Assembly: GCA_018372435.1 (NCBI GenBank)
Contig: JAHAJA010000056.1
Span: 1 to 14,189 of the forward strand
DNA: 14,189 nucleotides
From: Clostridiales bacterium
GTDB taxonomy: Bacteria; Bacillota; Clostridia; Lachnospirales; Lachnospiraceae
Direction: 5' to 3'
The translations under genes and the position numbers were made by a program. Numbering within the stretch: the stretch's first letter is position 1; the number at the start of each line of letters is the position of its first letter. This document shows, in pieces, positions 6,533 through 13,964 of the stretch. The notes beneath the pieces were generated by a model. The model was not told the DNA's origin. It searched no databases and worked only from the letters and a program-made list of their open reading frames with translations.

Positions 6533-8305
6533 TTATTGTATAATATTGTTGTGTAATACTACTTTACCTATTCGAATCCTACTAACCGTATGGTTATTTT
6601 GATTAATATTTATAGTCAAACCATACCTTTCTCCATACAAAATCCTCAATCGCTGGTTAACATTACGTATTCCTAGGTTCAAACTTGTTTCTGAACCTAA
6701 TACACCCTCGGAATTTAGTATCTGATTGATCTTTTTAATGTCCTGGTCTGTTAATGTCCCATTATCTTCAATGTCTACAACAATATCCTCATTATCTTCA
6801 TAGATTGATATAATAATCTCCCCTTGCCTTAAGGTACTAGTTCCATGTTCTATAGCATTCTCAACAATTGGTTGTATTATCAGCCTTGGGACTTCATATG
6901 TTAATAGTTGTTCATCAATATTCTTAACTACTTCAATTTTATCTTGAAACCTCTGTTTTATAATATATAGATACGAATCCACGTAACTTAACTCTTCTTC
7001 TAATGGAATAACATGTTGATTCTTTCGGTTCATCGTTGCATTTAACATCGTAGACAATGCTTCAATCATTCCACTTACACGTTGATTTCCACCAAGTCTC
7101 GCCTCCCAGTTAATAATCTCTAAGGTATTATTAAGAAAATGTGGATTAATCTGCGATTGTAGCGCTTTAATCTTAGCATCCCTCAATGCTAATTCTTCCA
7201 TATAGATTTGCTCAAACTGATACTGTAGCTCCAATGACATTTCGTTAAAAACATTTCCTAAGTAATCAAACTCATAACTAGTACTTAACTTTGTTACCTG
7301 AAATCCATACTTTTTATTGGTAATCTTATGTGCCGCTTCTACAAGGGATTTAATTGGCCTAGTTACTTTACGGTTAAAGAAAGTGATTACCATCATAACT
7401 AATGGAATCATAAAAATCAGTACGATAGCCCCTATGTATATGACCATATCTAGTTCCCCAATAATTGCATTCGAATCCAATTGTATAACAAATGCTAGCT
7501 TATGTTGATCCAATTTACTAACGCGGTAGACAACATCTTTTGATTCCCTATTGTGATAAATACTCTCATCCGTAACAGTAGTAAGCTCATCCCTTGATAA
7601 GATATTGTCTATATTACTATTTAATAGCGGTTCTCCATCCATATAGATTTCTCCTATCTGATATCCCCAAATGCTCTTTAAACTCTTAAACATGGAATTC
7701 GTGTTAATCTCCATTACAATTACAGCATAAGGTTCAAAATTAGATTTTACTAGGTTACGGATCATATATAAATGTCCCTCAATATTAAGTAATTCAATAT
7801 TCGTATCAATATTCACTGCCTTATCAAGTACTTTCGATAGTCCTATTCGCTTAAACTCTAGTACACTTGTATAGGTTGCTTTCTGTGTATTACTATATGT
7901 AGAGTAAACCATGTTTGGATCATCTAAGAACACCAGCATGGTACTTAGAAAGCTTTCGTTATATTTATATTGTTGGGATAAGAATTGATTAACCGTATCA
8001 TAAAACTTTCTCTTATCTTGGTCTTTTTGGTAGGTGTAATAACTATCTCGAATAGTAGATATATACGACGCATTCCTTGATGCAAGTCTCGCCCCTTCCA
8101 TCTGCATCAGACAAATCTCAACCGCTTTATCCGATGAAGAGATAATAGTGTCCTCTGTCTGTCCACTTAACTTAGTTGACATGAAAAAAAGCATGATAAA
8201 TACCAGTAATGCTAGCGGTAACAGCCAACATAAAACAAGCATTCGTATCATACTCCATTGAAGAGGTTGTTTCTTTTCATTTTCTTTTTCATAATCTATC
8301 TGCAT
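6533..8305 (-). CDS. Sensor histidine kinase, YesM family (His_kinase plus HATPase_c)
   Basis: A 590-residue membrane kinase. Membrane segment 1 is at about 21-43, followed by an extracellular sensor region of about 240 residues, segment 2 at about 287-310, a HAMP domain (about 311-363), and the His_kinase domain with QINPHFLNNTLE carrying phosphorylated His389. The ATPase domain has the N-box VENAIEHG (Asn483), DIEDNG (511-516) and LGIRNV (544-549). The start is ATG at 8305, five bases after AGGAGGA; an in-frame ATG at 8359 lacks a ribosome site and would add 18 hydrophilic residues before the membrane anchor. It precedes the transporter genes, and its partner regulator is the last gene of the run. 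It probably senses an extracellular sugar or the loaded binding protein; the ligand is unknown. Confidence 0.94.
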   Translation of the reverse strand: MQIDYEKENEKKQPLQWSMIRMLVLCWLLPLALLVFIMLFFMSTKLSGQTEDTIISSSDKAVEICLMQMEGARLASRNASYISTIRDSYYTYQKDQDKRKFYDTVNQFLSQQYKYNESFLSTMLVFLDDPNMVYSTYSNTQKATYTSVLEFKRIGLSKVLDKAVNIDTNIELLNIEGHLYMIRNLVKSNFEPYAVIVMEINTNSMFKSLKSIWGYQIGEIYMDGEPLLNSNIDNILSRDELTTVTDESIYHNRESKDVVYRVSKLDQHKLAFVIQLDSNAIIGELDMVIYIGAIVLIFMIPLVMMVITFFNRKVTRPIKSLVEAAHKITNKKYGFQVTKLSTSYEFDYLGNVFNEMSLELQYQFEQIYMEELALRDAKIKALQSQINPHFLNNTLEIINWEARLGGNQRVSGMIEALSTMLNATMNRKNQHVIPLEEELSYVDSYLYIIKQRFQDKIEVVKNIDEQLLTYEVPRLIIQPIVENAIEHGTSTLRQGEIIISIYEDNEDIVVDIEDNGTLTDQDIKKINQILNSEGVLGSETSLNLGIRNVNQRLRILYGERYGLTININQNNHTVSRIRIGKVVLHNNIIQ

Positions 8306-8344
8306 AGTTTTCCTCCTATACCCCTTATTCCATTTTGCATCCTT

Positions 8345-8367
8345 ATAGTACAAATACACACGTACAA
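8345..8367 (-). repeat. Two GTACAA direct repeats in the kinase leader
   Basis: On the plus strand GTACAAATACA (from 8348) and GTACAATACA (from 8362) are near-identical repeats starting 14 bp apart. The first lies in the 11-base element shared with the binding-protein upstream region. Tandem sites of this kind suit an AraC-type or dimeric regulator. They would lie in the leader transcript if the promoter at 8392-8421 is used. Confidence 0.35.
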
Positions 8368-8419
8368 TACATCACATTTGCTATGGCAACAATTATGATG
8401 TAATTTACGTGTGTTTGTA
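8349..8419. repeat. Inverted repeat flanking the kinase promoter
   Basis: Arms TACAAATACACACGTA (8349-8364) and TACGTGTGTTTGTA (8406-8419) are reverse complements apart from a two-base insertion in the left arm; the core CACACGTA/TACGTGTG is perfect. They are separated by 41 bases. The right arm overlaps the candidate -35 and the left arm lies downstream of the candidate start site. This arrangement fits paired operators bridged by one regulator. Confidence 0.45.
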
Positions 8420-8421
8420 AA
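8392..8421 (-). promoter_or_regulatory. Candidate sigma-A promoter of the kinase gene
   Basis: On the minus strand TTTACA (8421-8416), an 18-base spacer and CATAAT (8397-8392) each match the consensus hexamers at 5/6. The leader would be about 80 bases. No terminator hairpin was found after the mutase gene at 8478, so read-through from the phosphorylase-mutase unit may also supply the kinase. Confidence 0.4.
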
Positions 8422-8477
8422 TTCTCATGGTTTATTAATAGGGATATTGTTTATCTTATACTTAGATTATATCAATA

Positions 8478-9923
8478 CTAGCAGGTGGAAATCAATGTAT
8501 TCTTATCATCACATAGATGTAAGAATTCAGCATAAATATCGCAGATATTCTTGGCTTCTTTCTCTGTCGGCATTTCACAGAAGATACGTAATAAAGGCTC
8601 TGTTCCAGAAAACCGGGTGATTACCCAGCCACCATTCTTAAAGTATACTTTACTACCATCTATATAAGATACATGATCAATTTCATATGGAAGGTCTGGA
8701 ATTTCTTTCTCTTCCATAAGTAAATCATACATAGCCTCCTTCTTCTCTCTAGAGAAGCGATAATCTCGTTCCTCCATGTAGTTACTTCCAAATTCCTCTT
8801 CTACTTCTTTACTAATCTCAGATAACTTCTTGCCTGTAACAGCAACCATCTCAACAAGTAGCATTGCCGCGTAGATACCATCTTTGCCATGAATGTGTCC
8901 TAGTACAGTTAAACCACCTGAGGATTCACCTCCAATGATTGCATTTGTCTCTATCATCTTAGCTGAGATATGCTTAAATCCAACAGGTACTTCATAGCAC
9001 TCTTGACCAAATCTATGTGCCACTTTATCAAGCATATGAGTTGTTGCAATATTTCTTACTACAGGTCCTTCCCAGCCTTTGTATCTTGTCAAATAATAAT
9101 ATAATACAACTAAGATTTCATTGGAATGAAGAAATCTTCCCGTATCATCAATAATACCAATTCGGTCAGCATCTCCGTCTGTCGCTATTCCAATATCATA
9201 ATGCCCTTCTACTACGGTATTTTGCAAACTTCTTAAGGTTGCTGCAGATGGCGAAGGTAATTTACCTCCGAATAAAGTGTCATGACGTTCATGAATGGTT
9301 TTCACATCACAACGAGCCGTATGTAGAATCATATTGAGTGAAGTTTCACTAACCCCATACATTGGATCCAACGCAATTCTTAGATTTTTCTCACGAATTG
9401 CATTCATATCAACTGCTTTAATTATGCTATCCAAGTACTCATTGAGCGGAAAGATTTCAACAATCTTACCTGCTTTTTTCCCTACTTCATATTCCATCTC
9501 AACGATGTCATCTAGTGTAAGTTTATTAATGTAGCGTTCAATATCTTCTGTTTGCTCTTCATTGGCATCTCTACCACCATATGTAAACACTTTGATTCCG
9601 TTATATATGGCTGGATTATGACTTGCTGTTACCATCATACCATAATGCAACTGATGATTCATAACATAGTACATTACAAGTGGAGTTGGTACCGAACGAT
9701 TTATTAGATATGCTGTAATCCCTTCTGCTGCAAAAATCTGTGCTGCCCACTGCATTGCTTCCTTTGCTAAGAAACGACGGTCATATCCGATTACAATACC
9801 GTCTTCCTCCACTCCTTCATCTTTCATCTTCTCTACCATGGCTCTTGCTAATAATTGAATATTTTCTTTCGTGAATTCGTCTCCTATTACTGCACGCCAT
9901 CCACCAGTACCAAACTTAATCAT
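8478..9923 (-). CDS. Alpha-D-phosphohexomutase, probable GlcNAc-1-P (or glucose-1-P) mutase
   Basis: A 481-residue cytoplasmic enzyme that moves phosphate between C1 and C6 of a hexose. The four family landmarks are visible: phosphoserine loop VTASHNP with Ser101, metal-binding DGDADR (in GIATDGDADRIGII), sugar-recognition loop GGESSGG, and phosphate-binding loop RFSGTEPLLR near the C-terminus. The start MIKFGTGGWRAVIG is the usual N-terminus. The gene follows the GH94 phosphorylase by 28 bases, so its substrate should be the sugar-1-phosphate made there: GlcNAc-1-P if that enzyme is a chitobiose phosphorylase. The Vibrio chitin operon has the same phosphorylase-mutase adjacency. The loop GGESSGG does not itself separate glucose, mannose and GlcNAc phosphates, so the substrate is inferred. 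The ribosome site AAAGGAG is about 12 bases from the ATG, rather far. Confidence 0.85.
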   Translation of the reverse strand: MIKFGTGGWRAVIGDEFTKENIQLLARAMVEKMKDEGVEEDGIVIGYDRRFLAKEAMQWAAQIFAAEGITAYLINRSVPTPLVMYYVMNHQLHYGMMVTASHNPAIYNGIKVFTYGGRDANEEQTEDIERYINKLTLDDIVEMEYEVGKKAGKIVEIFPLNEYLDSIIKAVDMNAIREKNLRIALDPMYGVSETSLNMILHTARCDVKTIHERHDTLFGGKLPSPSAATLRSLQNTVVEGHYDIGIATDGDADRIGIIDDTGRFLHSNEILVVLYYYLTRYKGWEGPVVRNIATTHMLDKVAHRFGQECYEVPVGFKHISAKMIETNAIIGGESSGGLTVLGHIHGKDGIYAAMLLVEMVAVTGKKLSEISKEVEEEFGSNYMEERDYRFSREKKEAMYDLLMEEKEIPDLPYEIDHVSYIDGSKVYFKNGGWVITRFSGTEPLLRIFCEMPTEKEAKNICDIYAEFLHLCDDKNTLISTC

Positions 9924-9951
9924 TATATAATCATGCTCCTTTCCTTCATAT

Positions 9952-12348
9952 TTATCCCATTATAATCTCAACTGTATGGGTTGTATTTGGTTCTTGTACA
10001 TTAATTTGTTCTACTTCCTTACCATCTACAATTATTTTCTTAACACCTTTCATTACACCGTTTGGATTCGTTACATGAATATTATAAGTAGCCTCTCTCC
10101 ATACTCTTGTAACATCGAATTCCTTCCAATCACTTGGAATACATGGGTCTATTTCGAGGTAATCAAAGTCTGGTCGCACACCTAATATATATCTAGTTGC
10201 AGAGAAATACGCCCAACCCCCTGTACCTGTCATGAAAGGATGCCTTGCTCTACCAAAAGCTGTATGATCCGGACCAACTACGAATTGACAATAAGAATAT
10301 GGCTCTGCTTCCCTAACTTCAATCTTATCATTTTGATAATATGGGCATAACGCATTGTAAAATTCTACTGCGCGGTCTCCACGACCGATCATACATTCTG
10401 CCGCCCATGCCCAAGGATTTGGATGGGAGAAGATTGCTCCATTCTCTTTTAATCCTGGGTAAACTCTTGTTACAAAACCAATAGAATCATCTGGCTTTGT
10501 ATAAGATGGTGCATTCAATCGTATGCCATAAGGAGTAAACAAATATTCATACACACTATCCATAGCTTTTGTTGCTTTTTCATCATTTGCTGCACCTGAT
10601 AAAACTGCCCAGGTATTGGATTCTAGATGTACTTTTCCTTCTAAATCCTTACTTGTTCCAATCTTAACGCCTTCTTTTGTGATTCCTCGTATAAACCAGT
10701 CGCCATCCCATAGAACATCATTACAAACAGTTTTAACTTCCTGCGACATCTTTGTATATTTATCTATTTCTGCCTGACGTCCAAGCACTTCAGATAATTG
10801 CAAGAATTTATCAATTGCCCAATAATGAAGGAAAGATACCATAGCACTTTCTCCTCCACCAAGGTTTAGACAGTCATTCCAGTCTGCTCTTAGTCCCTTA
10901 CAGATTCCTGTACTACCAACTTGCTTGTATGAAAAATCAAGTATTTTCTCCATATGTTCATATATAGTACCTTCTCCACCATCTGCATAGGTAATAATCT
11001 GATCTACAAATTCCTTGTCTCCAGTTTCTTTTATGTACTCTACAATCGATGCTATTAACCATAATGCATCATCTGAGCATGCATCTTCAATTCCATGTAC
11101 TATGCTTTCTTTAGATGCTGTTGGTACAACGGTTGGAGATTTGAATGGCTTTTTATCTTCTTTGCTTTCTTTCTTAAACCATTCTGGTTGGAATAAGTGA
11201 AGACCATACCCTTCTGATACAACACCTTGTAGTAATTGAATAATACGCTCTTTACATTTTTCCGGATTTGAATGAGGAATTGTCATAGCATCTTGTGCCG
11301 TATCTCTGAAACCCAATCCTGTTCTTCCACCTACTTCAATAAAAGAGGCAAATCTTGAGAACATTACGTTAATTTCCGATTGGTACAAATTCCATGTATT
11401 TATTAATACATTCATTCCTTCATTCGGTGTTTGTATTTGTAAACGTTTGAATTTGTTATCCCAATAATTTCTTAAGTCGGTATATACAGCATCTACATTT
11501 TTTAAATCACTATATTTTTCTCTAATTTTTAGTCCTTCTTCACGATTTCCTTCTCCAAGCATATAGATTACTCTTATTTCTTCGCCTGGTTGTAAGATTA
11601 TCTTTTTGTGAAGAGATCCACAATGGTTGTTACCTAATTCTGATGAATTACTACAGTATCCTCGTTCAACCGCAACCGGATTATCTTCTGTATGATATAA
11701 TCCTAAGAATTTATCTCGTAAGCAATCATAACTATCTGGTTCAAAATTCGCCGTAAAATACTGATATCCAAACTCTTCATAGAATAAATCATATTCGATC
11801 ACTGAATCTTTATAGTTAGAGCCTGCACAATATAGACTCATCTGATAATTCTGATTGTCAATCATAATATGGTGATAAGAGAATTCACAATAAGAGAATA
11901 AGCTTAGCTCTCTTACCTTATCGTCTTCGTTCTTAATTGTTACATCCCATAATTCAACATTATCCTCAATTGGGACTACTAGTGTTTGTTTTGCTTTGAT
12001 CTTATCATGTTCACACTCATATACAGAATATGACATACCATGTCTACAAGTATATGAATATTCATCCAATGGCTTATTTGTTGGCTGCCAAGAAACGCTC
12101 CAATAATCCTTTGATTCCTCATCTCTTATATATACATAATGTCCTGGTCGATCCATTGGTACACTATTACCTCGGAATCTAGTCATACGATGGTATTCTG
12201 GGGATTTGTAAAATGCATATCCTCCTGCCGTATGATTAACTACCACACAAAGATCTTTTACCCCAAGATAATTTGTCCAAGAAGTTGGTAAATCCACTCT
12301 TTCAATACAATATTCCTTTTTGTCTACATCAAAATATCCATATTTCAC
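9952..12348 (-). CDS. chbP: GH94 phosphorylase, probable N,N'-diacetylchitobiose phosphorylase
   Basis: A 798-residue cytoplasmic inverting phosphorylase, about the length of Vibrio ChbP (about 800). It is expected to convert (GlcNAc)2 plus phosphate to GlcNAc-1-P and GlcNAc. The N-terminal beta-sandwich (to about 270) includes PGHYVYIRDEESKDYWSVSW. The (alpha/alpha)6 catalytic barrel has EVGGRTGLGFRDT (338-350), CSDDALWL, CKGLRADWNDCLNLGGGES with Asp492, the general acid, then GAIFSHPNPWAWAAE (about 637-651) and phosphate-loop TGTGGW (707-712). From memory of the family, long stretches resemble Vibrio ChbP more than cellobiose phosphorylase; no alignment was run. The start is GTG at 12348, with GGAGGA 7 bases upstream. 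The mutase gene follows in the same unit, and nagBA lies nearby. Cellobiose phosphorylase is the main alternative. Confidence 0.85.
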   Translation of the reverse strand: MKYGYFDVDKKEYCIERVDLPTSWTNYLGVKDLCVVVNHTAGGYAFYKSPEYHRMTRFRGNSVPMDRPGHYVYIRDEESKDYWSVSWQPTNKPLDEYSYTCRHGMSYSVYECEHDKIKAKQTLVVPIEDNVELWDVTIKNEDDKVRELSLFSYCEFSYHHIMIDNQNYQMSLYCAGSNYKDSVIEYDLFYEEFGYQYFTANFEPDSYDCLRDKFLGLYHTEDNPVAVERGYCSNSSELGNNHCGSLHKKIILQPGEEIRVIYMLGEGNREEGLKIREKYSDLKNVDAVYTDLRNYWDNKFKRLQIQTPNEGMNVLINTWNLYQSEINVMFSRFASFIEVGGRTGLGFRDTAQDAMTIPHSNPEKCKERIIQLLQGVVSEGYGLHLFQPEWFKKESKEDKKPFKSPTVVPTASKESIVHGIEDACSDDALWLIASIVEYIKETGDKEFVDQIITYADGGEGTIYEHMEKILDFSYKQVGSTGICKGLRADWNDCLNLGGGESAMVSFLHYWAIDKFLQLSEVLGRQAEIDKYTKMSQEVKTVCNDVLWDGDWFIRGITKEGVKIGTSKDLEGKVHLESNTWAVLSGAANDEKATKAMDSVYEYLFTPYGIRLNAPSYTKPDDSIGFVTRVYPGLKENGAIFSHPNPWAWAAECMIGRGDRAVEFYNALCPYYQNDKIEVREAEPYSYCQFVVGPDHTAFGRARHPFMTGTGGWAYFSATRYILGVRPDFDYLEIDPCIPSDWKEFDVTRVWREATYNIHVTNPNGVMKGVKKIIVDGKEVEQINVQEPNTTHTVEIIMG

Positions 12349-12359
12349 TGTTCATTCCT

Positions 12360-12405
12360 CCTCTAGAAAACTTATATTTTATTATACTCCTCTAGTAAAA
12401 TTATA
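12360..12405 (-). repeat. Tandem duplication with Shine-Dalgarno-like and TATAAT elements before the phosphorylase
   Basis: On the minus strand TATAATTTTACTAGAGG and TATAAGTTTTCTAGAGG are near copies starting 29 bp apart; AGAGGAG follows in each. The downstream copy provides the real ribosome site for the GTG start. A third SD-like TTAGGAGG lies further upstream (about 12415-12422). Two TATAAT hexamers (12405-12400 and 12386-12381) are present, but neither has a recognisable -35 at 16-18 bases, which would suit an activator-dependent promoter. Confidence 0.45.
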
Positions 12406-12479
12406 CCGATGCCTCCTAAGAAAACATACTGTAAACCATGCGAAAATTTGCACATTCTTGCTGATTAAGGTAAAAATAT

Positions 12480-12510
12480 AGCCGGAATTTCTTCTGTTTA
12501 AATTCCGGCT
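12480..12510 (-). terminator. Intrinsic terminator of the HD-GYP gene
   Basis: AGCCGGAATTT (12480-12490) and AAATTCCGGCT (12500-12510) form a perfect 11-bp stem with a 9-base loop. On the minus strand the stem is followed by TATATTTTTA, a reasonable U-tract. It lies 37 bases past the HD-GYP stop and separates that gene from the phosphorylase unit. Confidence 0.8.
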
Positions 12511-12546
12511 TTTGTTATGATTTTTTGATTGTAAATTATGTTTCTT

Positions 12547-13617
12547 TTATACAAATTTTATAATTTGTAATTCTTTTTTCTCTGATAAATTAATAAATTC
12601 TTCACCGCATTTTAAAGTCGGCCTAGACATATCAGACTTATTAATATATATAATTCTGCCTACTCGGTTATCACTAAGAAGCACATCACATCCTATATAC
12701 GTATCCATAATTCCTGTTAGGAATACCATTATATACTGTGTATCATACTTTGACATACCATCTTTTTCAAATTCCCGAATTAATGAAAAAGGATTTCTTG
12801 CTCCATCTTCTGTCAATGTTAATTCATCATAGGCATCCGCTATTGTTACTATCTTTGAATATGTACATATCGTGGGACTCATAATCTGTAATGGATACCC
12901 TGTACCGTCAACTTTCTCATGATGTGTTAATGCTGTCAATCCAATTTGACGATTAAGTTCGCGTTTCATTAGATAACGATATCCGTATATCGTATGTTTT
13001 TGTAACAAATTCTTATCCTCATTGGTAAGTTCATCTTCCTTCTTTTGTAGAATTTCTTCTGGCATCATTAACATTCCTATATCATGAAACAACCCGGCAA
13101 GAGTAATATCGTTAATTTCTTTCTCTGAAAACTTTAGCCATTTGGCCAAAACATTGGATATTAATGCTGTATTCAAGCTATGCATATACATTCGATTTTG
13201 TTTCAACTGCATACCATATAAGGCATCAAATAATTCATTTGTGTTATCAACTTTATGTAAGACAGTATTTATCCCACTAATGATCTCTTCTTTATTCACC
13301 TTTTTATCACGAGCAATTACATCATTAAATTGACCTTGAATGTTAGAGTAGCATAGTGTGTACTTATGGTTAATCTCCTTAAATTTAGTAGTCTTACGAA
13401 TTTCCTTAAGATGTGTTTCTAACCCTTCTAACCTTCTATCCTCATTGGATGTGTCCAATATCCTTACTTCATAGACATTATTGTTTTCTAGTAGTTTTAA
13501 AACACGATTGTCAACCACAGTTCCACTATTGACTAAAATAGTACCATAGGTAGTTAATACATCTCCATAAATAATCATATTCTCTTTTAAATCTTTACGC
13601 TTAATTAACCTCTTCAT
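12547..13617 (-). CDS. HD-GYP domain protein, possible cyclic-di-GMP phosphodiesterase
   Basis: A 356-residue protein with no signal peptide or membrane segment. Residues 1-125 form an unrecognised N-terminal part that contains DUF3391-like short strands. The HD-GYP domain covers about 130-310: His146, HDIG (178-181), His208 in KHTIYGY, HH at 232-233, and the signature DGTGYP (237-242), then ADAYDEL. A C-terminal tail (about 311-356) resembles a small beta domain and includes VLLSDNRVGRIIYI. HD-GYP enzymes hydrolyse c-di-GMP; this one has Met182 where the usual motif HDIGK has Lys, so activity is uncertain. The ATG is five bases after AGGAGGG. The gene has its own terminator and appears unrelated to the sugar genes. 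Association with motility or signalling is typical for the family but not shown here. Confidence 0.88.
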   Translation of the reverse strand: MKRLIKRKDLKENMIIYGDVLTTYGTILVNSGTVVDNRVLKLLENNNVYEVRILDTSNEDRRLEGLETHLKEIRKTTKFKEINHKYTLCYSNIQGQFNDVIARDKKVNKEEIISGINTVLHKVDNTNELFDALYGMQLKQNRMYMHSLNTALISNVLAKWLKFSEKEINDITLAGLFHDIGMLMMPEEILQKKEDELTNEDKNLLQKHTIYGYRYLMKRELNRQIGLTALTHHEKVDGTGYPLQIMSPTICTYSKIVTIADAYDELTLTEDGARNPFSLIREFEKDGMSKYDTQYIMVFLTGIMDTYIGCDVLLSDNRVGRIIYINKSDMSRPTLKCGEEFINLSEKKELQIIKFV

Positions 13618-13634
13618 TGTTCCCTCCTATCCTG

Positions 13635-13661
13635 ATTAAGATTACTCAATTAAGATTACTC
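13635..13661 (-). repeat. Two perfect 13-bp direct repeats in the HD-GYP leader
   Basis: ATTAAGATTACTC occurs at 13635-13647 and 13649-13661, identical copies with one base between them. They end 18 bases before the HD-GYP start codon, just upstream of its ribosome site, so they would be in the transcript leader. They could be regulator sites, or the product of slippage. Confidence 0.5.
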
Positions 13662-13727
13662 CGCCTACGCTTTATCATAAGTTACTGATAAGTATCTTTA
13701 TTTTATCAAAAATATTTTGACTTTCAT

Positions 13728-13777
13728 ATCGGTAAATAGTTTCATTCTTTGGGTATAATATCATATCATTTACCGAT
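13728..13777. repeat. Inverted repeat with a sigma-D-like -10 upstream of the HD-GYP gene
   Basis: ATCGGTAAAT (13728-13737) and ATTTACCGAT (13768-13777) are perfect 10-bp inverted arms 30 bases apart. On the minus strand the left arm overlaps ACCGATAT, one base from the GCCGATAT -10 of flagellar sigma-D promoters; CAAA 14 bases upstream is a weak -35 with a spacer one base short. Either use, operator or promoter, is inference. Confidence 0.3.
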
Positions 13778-13964
13778 TTGCTCGTCTATTTTAGAATATT
13801 TTTCCTTATTATCCCAAATACATCTTCCATATGGTTACGTATTTCATTAACTATTTATTACCCATTTACTTCATCTATGCACAAATTAGTTCCCATTTTC
13901 AAAAAACACCTAATCGAATGGTTACATGTTTTCATTATCTAATTATTTCAATTAACTAATCACT

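Noticed and set aside
8306..8359. Longer start for the histidine kinase
   Set aside because: No ribosome site precedes 8359, while AGGAGGA is five bases before the ATG at 8305; the extra residues are hydrophilic and unlike the family N-terminus.
9295..9534. Plus-strand open frame inside the mutase gene
   Set aside because: It is antisense to a clearly conserved enzyme, has no ribosome site, and its translation shows no domain.
9952..12348. Cellobiose phosphorylase
   Set aside because: It remains the main alternative, but the sequence as recalled is closer to ChbP throughout, and the neighbouring nagBA and mutase fit GlcNAc products better.
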